Shown here: one piece after another, positions 35,818-43,480 of the stretch | How the letters are laid out: the number at the start of each line of letters is the position of its first letter | Numbering within the stretch: the first letter of the stretch is position 1 | DNA from: Arthrobacter sp. Alg241-R88 | GTDB lineage: Bacteria; Actinomycetota; Actinomycetes; Actinomycetales; Micrococcaceae | DNA: 64,000 nucleotides | Direction: 5' to 3' | Assembly (NCBI RefSeq): GCF_900537115.1 | Contig: NZ_UNRG01000004.1 | Location: 5-64,004, forward strand | Notes under the pieces: generated by a model | Database searches by the model: none | Seen by the model: the letters and a program-made list of their open reading frames with translations, nothing else | Told to the model about the DNA's origin: nothing | Made by a program: the position numbers and the translations under genes

Positions 35818-35847
35818 GAAAAGCACCAGTTCCGAAGAACTGATGCT
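35818..35847 (-). terminator. terminator of the tRNA cluster
   Basis: agcaccagttc (35822-35832) pairs with gaactgatgct (35837-35847), one G-U, loop cgaa. On the minus strand a T-rich tttcttg follows. It is 6 nt past the tRNA-Phe 3' end. Confidence 0.85.
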
Positions 35848-35853
35848 TCCCAG

Positions 35854-35929
35854 TGGTGGCTCCGACCGGCGTCGATCCGGTGACCTTTCGATTTTCAGTC
35901 GAACGCTCTACCAACTGAGCTACAGAGCC
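35854..35929 (-). tRNA. tRNA-Phe (GAA)
   Basis: Read on the minus strand, the 7-bp acceptor stem ggctctg/cggagcc, D-arm with agctcagttggtagagc, anticodon loop actGAAaat, T-arm ggatcgacgcc and encoded CCA end are all present. 76 nt including CCA. It is the last of three tRNA genes. Confidence 0.97.
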
Positions 35930-35977
35930 TAGGTGACTAGTCACCATGAGAGCCGGAATCTCTTCCAGCAATCAGAG

Positions 35978-36051
35978 CGACCCTGACGGGACTTGAACCC
36001 GCGACCTCCGCCGTGACAGGGCGGCGCGCTAACCAACTGCGCTACAGGGCC
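35978..36051 (-). tRNA. tRNA-Asp (GTC)
   Basis: On the minus strand the acceptor stem ggccctg/cagggtc (one G-U), D-arm agcgcagttggttagcgc, anticodon loop ccctGTCacg and T-arm gggttcaagtccc fold normally. CCA is not encoded. 74 nt. Confidence 0.96.
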
Positions 36052-36142
36052 TTGCGTTTCTTGCTTTAGCAGTATCTCTACCGCTTTTTTCAAGGCTTCC
36101 AGCCTACCAGACATTTTTTGTCTGTTTGACCAGTTCCTTGCG

Positions 36143-36215
36143 TACCCCCAACGGGATTCGAACCCGTGCCGCCGCCGTGAAAGGGCGGTGTCCTAGGCCG
36201 CTAGACGATGGGGGC
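36143..36215 (-). tRNA. tRNA-Glu (TTC)
   Basis: On the minus strand gcccccat begins the acceptor stem and tgggggt closes it; the anticodon loop is ccctTTCacg and the T-arm gggttcgaatccc. CCA is not encoded. 73 nt. The promoter of the three-tRNA unit should lie in 36216-36300. Confidence 0.96.
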
Positions 36216-36380
36216 CAGAACCCGTTCGGAACAAAATAAAAGGCGTCAAGCGAGGCTTTCCGTCTTTGTCCTTTGCGTTTCTCCGAACTGGACTCTAAAA
36301 CTATAGGGCCTAGGTAGGAATTATCCAAAATCGGCCAATTTCCCCGCCAACGGCGGGGAAGAACAGGTGAAGATGGACTG

Positions 36381-37424
36381 ATGGACGCCGTTGCAGCACT
36401 GAACGAGATTGCCTTCTGGCTGGAGCGCGGACGCGCTGCCACCTTTAAGGTCCAGGCCTTCCGGAAAGCCGCCGGGGTGATCGCGCCGCTGCCGCCGGAA
36501 GAGGTGGCAGACCGGGTCCGGAGCGGCCGGCTGAAATCCATGAAAGGAATCGGCGACCGGACCTACCAGGTGATCCGGGAGGCGGTGGAGGGGCAGGTCC
36601 CGGACTACCTCGCCGACCTGCGGGAGAAGGGTGCCCAGCCCTTGGCTTCCGGCGGCACGGCCATCCGTGAAGCACTCCGCGGAGACCTGCACAGCCACAG
36701 CGAATGGTCCGACGGCGGGTCCCCCATCGAGCTGATGGTGGCTGCGGCCGGGGTCCTGGGCAGGGATTACCTCGCGCTGACTGACCACTCTCCCAACCTC
36801 ACGATCGCTAACGGGCTCTCGGCGGAACGCCTCCTACAGCAGCTGGACGTCGTAGCGGCTATCAATGACGGCACCCATCCCGGGTCCGACGGGCAGCAGG
36901 ACCAGCCGGTGCGGCTGCTGGCTGGCATCGAGGTGGACATCCTGGAGTCGGGTGAGCTGGACCAGGATCCGGAACTGCTGGACCGCCTCGACATCGTAGT
37001 GGCCAGCGTTCATTCCAAGCTGAGGTCGGATCGGAAAACCATGACCCGGCGGATGCTCCAGGGCATCGAGGATCCGCACACCAACGTGCTGGGACACTGC
37101 ACGGGGCGCCTGGTGGAGGGATCCCGGGGGACGCGGCCGCCGTCGGAATTCGATGCCAAGGAGGTGTTTGCGGCCTGTGCCGAACACAACGTGGCAGTGG
37201 AAATCAATTCACGGCCTGAGCGCCAGGACCCACCGGACGCACTGATTCAGCTGGCACTGGACGCCGGCTGCATCTTCTCGATCGACAGCGACGCACACGC
37301 ACCCGGACAGCTGGACTTCCTGCAGTACGGCGCCGAGCGCGCAGACCGGAATGGTGTTCCGGCGGACCGTATCGTCACCACCTGGCCGGTGGAGCGGCTG
37401 CTGGAGTGGGCAGGGACGCGCTAG
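36381..37424 (+). CDS. PHP domain protein with HhH N-terminus (PolX-like, no polymerase core)
   Basis: Residues 1-95 resemble the 8-kDa/helix-hairpin-helix part of DNA polymerase X (ALNEIAFWLERGRAATFKVQAFRKAAG, then MKGIGDRTYQVI). Residues 98-347 are a PHP metal-dependent phosphoesterase: GDLHSHSEWSDGG, ALTDHSP, AGIEVDIL, VVASVHSKL, VLGHCTGR, EINSRPER and DSDAHAPG, giving the His/Asp/Glu cluster for three metals. The nucleotidyltransferase palm of full PolX is absent. A repair nuclease or phosphatase role is likely. The ATG at 36381 is preceded by aggtgaag. Confidence 0.85.
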   Translation: MDAVAALNEIAFWLERGRAATFKVQAFRKAAGVIAPLPPEEVADRVRSGRLKSMKGIGDRTYQVIREAVEGQVPDYLADLREKGAQPLASGGTAIREALRGDLHSHSEWSDGGSPIELMVAAAGVLGRDYLALTDHSPNLTIANGLSAERLLQQLDVVAAINDGTHPGSDGQQDQPVRLLAGIEVDILESGELDQDPELLDRLDIVVASVHSKLRSDRKTMTRRMLQGIEDPHTNVLGHCTGRLVEGSRGTRPPSEFDAKEVFAACAEHNVAVEINSRPERQDPPDALIQLALDAGCIFSIDSDAHAPGQLDFLQYGAERADRNGVPADRIVTTWPVERLLEWAGTR

Positions 37425-37527
37425 CCTTACCTGGCTGCGTCCGGGAGTCTCATCTTTGGCAGGAACTTGGCTAGACGTGGCCGATTTCCGCCAGCCCCGA
37501 ATCCCTGGCCACGGCTAGATTGGCTCC

Positions 37528-38505
37528 ATGGCATCAAGCACCCCCACCAGCACAACGGCTCCCCCGCCCACACCCGCGTCCCGGGTCAAAGCCCTCGGCG
37601 TGACCGCAATGGCCATCACCGTGGTCCTCTGGGCGTCGGCTTTTGTGGGAATCCGCGCGATCGGCCCCCACTTTTCCCCCGGCTCCCTGACGCTCGGCAG
37701 GCTGGCGATCGCCGCCGTCGTCCTGGCCCTGCTGGTCCTCCCCCAACTGATGAAGAGCCGGCTCCTTCCCCGGGGCGGGGAGTGGTGGCCGATCCTCGCT
37801 TACGGCGTGATGTGGTTCGGCGGGTACAACGTGGCCTTGAACGCGGCGGAGCACGTGCTCGATGCAGGCACCAGCGCCCTGCTCATCAACGTCAATCCCA
37901 TCCTCGTGGCAATCATGGCCGGTATCTTCCTCAAGGAGGGCTTCCCGCGATGGCTGATCATCGGAAGCCTGGTTGCCTTCGCCGGGGTTGCCCTGATCGC
38001 CGTCGGTTCGGCCCAGCCCTCTGCGCCAGGGGAAAGCCCGACGGCGGATGTGGCCGGCGTGCTGCTGTGCCTCCTTGCCGCTGTGCTCGCCGCAGTCAGT
38101 GTCATCATCCAAAAGCCGGTGCTGCGGAAGTTTCCCGCCGCCCAGGCGACATGGTTCGGGATCATGGTGGGCGCCCTGTGCTGCCTGCCGTTTACCGGAC
38201 AGCTGGTTTCCGAAGTGCAGGCAGCGCCGCCCGAAGCGACGATGGGTCTGGTCTACCTTGGGATCTTTCCCACGGCGATTGCGTTCACCACCTGGGCGTA
38301 CGCGCTCTCGCTGATCGAGGCCGGCAAGCTTGCAGCCACCACGTACCTGGTGCCCGGCACCACCATCCTGATCTCGTGGCTCCTCCTGGGCGAGATCCCC
38401 ACCGCGCTGGGCCTGGTGGGCGGCCTGGTCTGCCTCGTGGGGGTGGGGCTCACCCGGCGCAGGACCCGGCCGGGACGCAAACCCAAGCGAAAGGTTCTTC
38501 GCTAA
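37528..38505 (+). CDS. EamA/DMT family transporter
   Basis: A 325-residue membrane protein with ten predicted segments in two EamA repeats (about 25-150 and 165-310). Segments include ITVVLWASAFVGIRAIGP and PTAIAFTTWAYALSLIEAGK, the classic DMT signatures, plus LVPGTTILISWLLLGE. It probably exports amino acids or similar metabolites. The Arg/Lys tail is cytoplasmic. TAGATT ends 6 nt before the ATG, so the transcript is probably leaderless. Confidence 0.92.
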   Translation: MASSTPTSTTAPPPTPASRVKALGVTAMAITVVLWASAFVGIRAIGPHFSPGSLTLGRLAIAAVVLALLVLPQLMKSRLLPRGGEWWPILAYGVMWFGGYNVALNAAEHVLDAGTSALLINVNPILVAIMAGIFLKEGFPRWLIIGSLVAFAGVALIAVGSAQPSAPGESPTADVAGVLLCLLAAVLAAVSVIIQKPVLRKFPAAQATWFGIMVGALCCLPFTGQLVSEVQAAPPEATMGLVYLGIFPTAIAFTTWAYALSLIEAGKLAATTYLVPGTTILISWLLLGEIPTALGLVGGLVCLVGVGLTRRRTRPGRKPKRKVLR

Positions 38506-38514
38506 AGTCAGAGT

Positions 38515-38961
38515 ATGCCAGCCACCCTCCCGCCGGGCCTGCCCATCGTTCCCGAGGGTCCCAGCGAGCCCCTTCCCTTCACCGGGCCCCACGGCTTCAC
38601 CATGTCCGCAGACGAATTCGAGGCGGCGGTCCAGGATGCCCTGGACAGTATTCCGGGGAAACTGGCCAGGGCGATGGACAACGTGGCGGTGTTCATCGAG
38701 GACGACTACGTTCCGCGGCCCGGGGAGGACCCGGACACTGTCCTGCTGGGACTCTATGAGGGCGTGCCGCTGACCGAACGGGACTCGTGGTGGGGCGCGG
38801 GTTCCCTGCCTGACCGCATCACCATCTTCCGGGAACCGATTCTTGATATTTGCTCGTCACGCGAAGACGTCATCCACGAAGTGGCGGTGACAGTGGTCCA
38901 CGAGATCGCCCACCACTTCGGGATCGATGATGACCGGCTGCACGAGCTTGGCTGGGGCTAG
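38515..38961 (+). CDS. metallopeptidase-fold protein (zincin, HExxH)
   Basis: A 148-residue protein with HEIAHHFGI near residue 130, the zinc-binding HExxH motif of the DUF1025/possible-zinc-metallopeptidase family. Core pattern: MSADEFEAAVQDALDSIPG, NVAVFIEDDY, RITIFREPILDIC, EVAVTVVHEIAHHF. Substrate unknown. Its ATG is 6 nt past a TAAAGT box that overlaps the stop of the transporter gene, suggesting a separate leaderless transcript. Confidence 0.88.
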   Translation: MPATLPPGLPIVPEGPSEPLPFTGPHGFTMSADEFEAAVQDALDSIPGKLARAMDNVAVFIEDDYVPRPGEDPDTVLLGLYEGVPLTERDSWWGAGSLPDRITIFREPILDICSSREDVIHEVAVTVVHEIAHHFGIDDDRLHELGWG

Positions 38962-38971
38962 CCTTGTAGGC

Positions 38972-39892
38972 ATGGGACACGACCACAGCCATACGCACGG
39001 CGTCACCGCAACAGGCCGGCACCGCAACCGGCTTGTGGCCGTCCTGGTCATCACGCTTGTTGTGGTCCTCGTCCAAGTGGCGGGGGCGGCCCTCTCGGGT
39101 TCACTGTCCCTGCTTGCCGACGCCGGCCACATGCTTTCGGACGCCGCCGGCGTGACCATCGCACTGCTGGCCGCCTGGATAGCAGGCCAACCGGCAAGCG
39201 ACCAGCGGACCTACGGGTACCAGCGGGCCGAAGTCCTCGCGGCCCTGGCCAACGCATTGATCCTGATCGTGATTTCCGTAGTCATTTTTACCGAGGCGGT
39301 CCGGCGGATCGGTTCCGCGCCTGAGGTGCAAACGGACATCATGCTTTTTGCCGCCATCCTGGGCGCGGTGGCGAACCTGGTGTCGCTCCTGATTCTGCGG
39401 GGCGCCCACGAGGAAAGCCTGAACGTACGCGGCGCCTACCTGGAGGTCCTGGGCGACCTATTGGGCTCCTTCGCCGTTATAGCGGCGGCCGTGGTCATCA
39501 TGGCGACCGGATTCCAAGCCGCCGACACCATCGCCTCTGTGGTGATTGCCCTGTTGATCCTGCCCCGTGCATGGCGCCTGCTGCGCGACGTTGTCGACGT
39601 GCTCCTCGAAGCCAGCCCGAAGGGCGTGGAGGTGCAGATGATCCGGGAGCACATCCTCTCCGTAGAGGGCGTCTCGGATGTGCACGACATCCACATCTGG
39701 ACGATCACCTCCGGAGTGCCCGTCTTTTCTGCGCATGTTGTGGTGGAGGACGGCGTGCTGACTGCCCGCGGAGCCGACGAATTGCTGGACAAGCTGGTCA
39801 CCTGCCTGGGCTCGCACTTCGATACCGACCACTGCACGTTTCAGCTCGAACCGGCCACGCACTCCGAACACGAGGCTCACCAGCACGCCTAG
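38972..39892 (+). CDS. czcD: cation diffusion facilitator metal exporter (CzcD-type)
   Basis: A 306-residue CDF transporter with a His-rich N-terminus (MGHDHSHTHG), six membrane segments, and the metal site residues of helix II and V (DAGHMLSDAAG, GAYLEVLGDLLGSFA). The C-terminal cytoplasmic domain (VEGVSDVHDIHIWTITSGVPVFSAHVVV) is the ferredoxin-like dimer domain. It exports Zn2+ or a related ion in exchange for protons. TAGCCT ends 7 nt before the ATG, so a leaderless transcript is likely. A second CDF gene is at 55060. Confidence 0.9.
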   Translation: MGHDHSHTHGVTATGRHRNRLVAVLVITLVVVLVQVAGAALSGSLSLLADAGHMLSDAAGVTIALLAAWIAGQPASDQRTYGYQRAEVLAALANALILIVISVVIFTEAVRRIGSAPEVQTDIMLFAAILGAVANLVSLLILRGAHEESLNVRGAYLEVLGDLLGSFAVIAAAVVIMATGFQAADTIASVVIALLILPRAWRLLRDVVDVLLEASPKGVEVQMIREHILSVEGVSDVHDIHIWTITSGVPVFSAHVVVEDGVLTARGADELLDKLVTCLGSHFDTDHCTFQLEPATHSEHEAHQHA

Positions 39893-40117
39893 CCTGCCCG
39901 CTACTGATGGGAGCCTCACGAGCCCTCTAACCCCCTAACCGGCGACACGCCCGCATGCTTTCCCCCGGCATGACCCCGCTGTGGTTTATGTTATTGATGT
40001 GACCATTGTTGCCAAAGTGCAAAAGCTCACGTAGCCTCGGGTCTGCTGGGGAGCATGCCAGGGCATTGCCTTGCCGTGAACAGGAACTCCAGCCTGATCA
40101 TTACGGGGTTTCTGCAC

Positions 40118-41581
40118 ATGGTTTTGACCGGATCCGGGCGCAAAGCGGCCGTGCTGTGCGCTACTGCCATACTTCTGGGAACCGTGGCAGCGCCGGCCGG
40201 GGCCGGCACATCACCGCTCTTGCCAGCCGTCTCCATTCCTGCAGCTCCTGAAACTCCATCCCCCGAAGACATCGCCGCAGCCAAGGCCAGCGAGGCCGCC
40301 ACCGCGGACCAGGTCTCCACCATCGAACGCATCCTGGAAGCAGCGGCAAGCTCACAGCAGGCGGCCTTCGCCGTGTCGATGCAGGCCAACAATGCCTACA
40401 GCGAGGCCCTCGTAGAGCTGCAGCAACGATCGTCGGCGGCGGCTGTCGCTTCAGCCAAGGCAACGTCCGCGCAGGAACAGCAGGACGAGGCCCGGAAACT
40501 GGTGGGACAACTCGCGGGCGACCTCTACCGCCACGGCGGGCTCAACCCCACCCTCGGCACTCTTGTCAGCGGCAACGGTGAAACTCTTGAGCAGGCAGCC
40601 ACGCTGCAGGCCCTCTCCGCCGGCAGAAGCCGCGCTTTCGAAGCGGCAGATGCGGCAGCCCAAGCCTCACAGTCATTGACCGCAGCTGCGGAAGATGCCA
40701 CAAAAGCTGCCGACGACGCAGCAATAACGGCGGAAATCCGGAAGACCCAGGCGGAGGAGGCCAACGCAGCCCAGGCGAAGGCCGTTGCCGACGCAAGGGC
40801 CCAGCGCACCGTGCTGGTGGACCAGCTGGCCCAACTCCGGAACACCACCGTTGCCCTAGAATCGGCACGGGTGGACGCCCTCGACCGGCAACGCGAGGAG
40901 GCCCGGCTTGCTGCTGCACTGGCGGCTGCCGAACGGGGCAACCAGGAACAACCGTCTCCGTCGGCCAGCCGTCCTGCCGCGGTGGCACCTGCACCGGCCG
41001 CTCCCGCTCCCGCACCGGCCGCACCTGCCGCACCTGCACTTCCCGCAGCTCCGGCACCGGCCGCACCTGCACCGGCCCCAGCTCCCGCGCCGGCAGCACC
41101 TGCAGCTCCCGCGCCGGCCGCACCAGCACCCGCACCCGCGCCGGCCCCCGCACCTGTCCCCGCGCCCGCCCCTGTCCCCGCGCCCGCGCCTGCTCCCTCG
41201 ACTGGGAGTGGAACCCATGAGGCCGCCATCTCGGTGGCACTCAGCAAGGTGGGCGCGCCGTTCCACTACCAATGGGGTGGCACGGGCCCTTACGGTTTCG
41301 ACTGCTCAGGCCTGGTGCAAACAGCGTTTGCGGCCGCCGGGAAATATCTTCCGCGGACAGCCGCCCAACAGTACGCTGCGGCTCCCGTCCACGTACCCAT
41401 CTCGCAGGCACGGCGCGGCGACCTGCTGGTGTGGGGGTCGCCGTCGAACTTCTACCATGTTGCCATTTACCTGGGCAACGGCCAGGTGGTGCAGGCGCTC
41501 AACCCGCAGGAGGGAATCGGTGTCACGCAGCTCAGCGCGATGGCCGGCATGCAGCTTCACCCATACGCTGCGCGCTACTAA
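40118..41581 (+). CDS. secreted NlpC/P60 peptidoglycan hydrolase (RipA-like)
   Basis: A signal peptide (residues 1-31) is followed by a long Ala-rich coiled-coil (about 50-270) and a Pro/Ala linker (about 288-363), then the NlpC/P60 domain (about 372-487). Catalytic Cys is in YGFDCSGL (about residue 396), the His in FYHVAIY. It cuts peptide stems in the cell wall, like RipA in mycobacteria, and may help daughter-cell separation. I chose the ATG at 40118 because the signal peptide begins there; an upstream in-frame ATG at 40055 is possible. The gap from 39893 is 225 nt with no other gene. Confidence 0.88.
   Translation: MVLTGSGRKAAVLCATAILLGTVAAPAGAGTSPLLPAVSIPAAPETPSPEDIAAAKASEAATADQVSTIERILEAAASSQQAAFAVSMQANNAYSEALVELQQRSSAAAVASAKATSAQEQQDEARKLVGQLAGDLYRHGGLNPTLGTLVSGNGETLEQAATLQALSAGRSRAFEAADAAAQASQSLTAAAEDATKAADDAAITAEIRKTQAEEANAAQAKAVADARAQRTVLVDQLAQLRNTTVALESARVDALDRQREEARLAAALAAAERGNQEQPSPSASRPAAVAPAPAAPAPAPAAPAAPALPAAPAPAAPAPAPAPAPAAPAAPAPAAPAPAPAPAPAPVPAPAPVPAPAPAPSTGSGTHEAAISVALSKVGAPFHYQWGGTGPYGFDCSGLVQTAFAAAGKYLPRTAAQQYAAAPVHVPISQARRGDLLVWGSPSNFYHVAIYLGNGQVVQALNPQEGIGVTQLSAMAGMQLHPYAARY
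40978..41205 (+). repeat. degenerate Pro/Ala-coding repeat in the NlpC/P60 gene
   Basis: About 76 codons that are nearly all Ala or Pro, in units such as cctgcaccggcc. This is a low-complexity linker between the coiled-coil and the hydrolase domain. It produces long open frames on the other strand, which are not genes. Confidence 0.8.
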
Positions 41582-41628
41582 CGGGCAGGGACCGGCCTGC
41601 TCAGCTCAGCTGTCCAGCTCAGCACCTC

Positions 41629-42513
41629 TCAGCTCAGCACGTCCTTGGTGACGAAACGTCCGTAGGCGAGCGCCCCGAACACGGCCACGTACCCCGCCTG
41701 CAGCAGGGCGTTGCTGGCGAAGGAGTCCCACAGCACTGGTTGGCGGAGCAGGTCACCGAACCCCAGCCAGTAGTGGCTGAACAACCACGGGTGCAGCCAC
41801 TCCAGCTGCGGCAACTGGTCAAGGACCTGGGACACCACGGAGACGACCACCGTGGCGGCCATGGCCCCCACCGGAACCACTGTGAGGGTAGACAGGAAGA
41901 GACCTATCGCGGAGAGCCCGGCAAGGGAAACCGACAAGTAGGCCGCGATCAGGAGGATGCGCAGTGCGGCCTCCGGCGCCTCGATCACGTCCCCGGACAG
42001 CAATGTCACCGGCCCCACCGGAAACAGCGCGGCCCCAATGGCGGCACCAGCAAGGCCCACCGTAACGGGCGCAGCCAGGCAGAAGGCCAGCGCCCCCGCG
42101 TACTTCACCAAAAGCAGCCGTACCCGGCCCGTGGGAGCAACCAGCAGGTACCGCAGCGTTCCCATGTTGGCCTCGCCTGCGATGGTGTCCCCTGCCACCA
42201 CGCCCACGGTCAGCGGCAGGAACAGTGGAACAGACACCAGCATGGCGGTGAAGGCCACGAACAGCCCGTTCTGCGTGATGCGGTCAAGGAAAGCAGGGCC
42301 CCGCCCCGGGGGAACCGTTGAGGAGATCCTGACGGCCACTGCGACCAGCACCGGAATTGCGGCCAGCGCGAGCAGCAAGGCCCAGGTGCGCCGCCGTCCG
42401 AACAGCACCCGAAGTTCGGACCAAAGGAGGGAAAGCCCGGATCCGCGCGGCGCTGCCCCAGCCTCTGCGCCAGGTGTTCCGCTGGCCCCAAGCCGTGCGC
42501 TACTGGGCAACAT
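41629..42513 (-). CDS. ABC-2 type transporter permease
   Basis: A 294-residue membrane protein with six hydrophobic segments (about 44-60, 90-115, 137-175, 180-210, 217-240, 272-287), including VAGDTIAGEANMGTLRYLLVAPTGR, the loop after the second segment typical of ABC-2 permeases. It overlaps the ATPase gene by 14 nt. Together with the ATPase and the upstream LolA-like protein it forms a three-gene unit. Cargo unknown. Confidence 0.87.
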   Translation of the reverse strand: MLPSSARLGASGTPGAEAGAAPRGSGLSLLWSELRVLFGRRRTWALLLALAAIPVLVAVAVRISSTVPPGRGPAFLDRITQNGLFVAFTAMLVSVPLFLPLTVGVVAGDTIAGEANMGTLRYLLVAPTGRVRLLLVKYAGALAFCLAAPVTVGLAGAAIGAALFPVGPVTLLSGDVIEAPEAALRILLIAAYLSVSLAGLSAIGLFLSTLTVVPVGAMAATVVVSVVSQVLDQLPQLEWLHPWLFSHYWLGFGDLLRQPVLWDSFASNALLQAGYVAVFGALAYGRFVTKDVLS

Positions 42514-43480
42514 CGAAACCCTCCCCCGTCAAGGCAACAAAGCGGTCCTCAAGGCTTTCGCGTTCCACCGCGAAGCCACGGACCCGGACGCCGGCCTCCA
42601 CCAGGTGCGCCACAATTTCTTCAGGCGCAGGGTTCCCGGCAAGAGCCGCCGTCACCACCCCGCCATCCGACTGCGCGGCTGCCAGCTCCGGGAATAGCCC
42701 AAGGCGCGCCAGGACGTCCATGGCAGCCCCGGTGTCCGGTGTCACCAGCCGGATGCCGGTGGTTCCGGAGCGGCGCAACTCCGGAAGCGGACCCTGGGCC
42801 ACGAGCCGGCCGGCACTCATGACTGCTGCATGCGTACAGATCTGTTCGACCTCGGCCAGCAGGTGGCTCGAAACAAAAACGGTGGTCCCGTCCGCCGCGA
42901 GGGATCGGACGAGGTTGCGCACTTCGCGTGTGCCCTGCGGGTCCAGGCCGTTGGTGGGTTCGTCCAGAACCAGCAGTTCCCGGGGTGACAGCAGGGCGTT
43001 AGCGATACCCAGCCGCTGCTTCATACCCAATGAATAGGCGTGGACCCGCTTGCCTGCGGCGTGACCCAGCCCCACCCGTTCCAGGGCCTCGCTTACCCGG
43101 GCTTTGCGGGTGGCGGGGGCGGCATGCCGGGTAGCGGCGTCAAGGCGGTGGAGGTTCGCGGTGCCGGAGAGAAAGGGATAGAAGGCCGGGCCCTCCACCA
43201 GCGCCCCCACGTGCGGAAGGACCTCCTGGAACTTGCCCGGCATGTCCATCCCCAGCAGGCGGACGGTTCCCGCTGAGGCAGCGGCAAGGCCCAACAGCAT
43301 CCGGATGGTGGTTGTTTTTCCGGAGCCGTTGGGGCCCAGGAACCCAAAGACGGCGCCGGGAGGCACCGCCAGATTTATGTCATTCACGGCTAACTGCTGC
43401 CCGAAGCGCTTGGTCAGCCCCTGCGTCTCGATGGTCAGGCCATAAGCCCGGGAGCCGCGGCCTCCTGCGGCCCCGGTCAC
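42500..43480 (-). CDS. ABC transporter ATP-binding protein
   Basis: A 326-residue ATPase with Walker A GPNGSGKTT (about 50-58), the LSPRELLVLDEPTNGLDPQG Walker B region and the signature YSLGMKQRLGIANALL, which replaces the usual LSGGQ and is common in ABC-2 exporters. An added C-terminal regulatory region follows residue 230. The GTG start overlaps the stop of the LolA-like gene (GTGA). Partner of the permease that follows. Confidence 0.94.
   Translation of the reverse strand: MTGAAGGRGSRAYGLTIETQGLTKRFGQQLAVNDINLAVPPGAVFGFLGPNGSGKTTTIRMLLGLAAASAGTVRLLGMDMPGKFQEVLPHVGALVEGPAFYPFLSGTANLHRLDAATRHAAPATRKARVSEALERVGLGHAAGKRVHAYSLGMKQRLGIANALLSPRELLVLDEPTNGLDPQGTREVRNLVRSLAADGTTVFVSSHLLAEVEQICTHAAVMSAGRLVAQGPLPELRRSGTTGIRLVTPDTGAAMDVLARLGLFPELAAAQSDGGVVTAALAGNPAPEEIVAHLVEAGVRVRGFAVERESLEDRFVALTGEGFDVAQ

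Noticed and set aside
37467..38759. 430-residue open frame overlapping the EamA transporter gene
   Set aside because: Composition is Arg/Pro/Gly-rich frame-shifted sequence over a well-supported transporter and metallopeptidase gene.
40978..41205. Short repeats that could suggest a CRISPR array
   Set aside because: Units are tandem, degenerate and coding for Pro/Ala; there are no spacers and no cas genes.
40525..41247. Minus-strand open frame with glycine/alanine repeats
   Set aside because: It is the shadow of the Pro/Ala linker of the NlpC/P60 gene.
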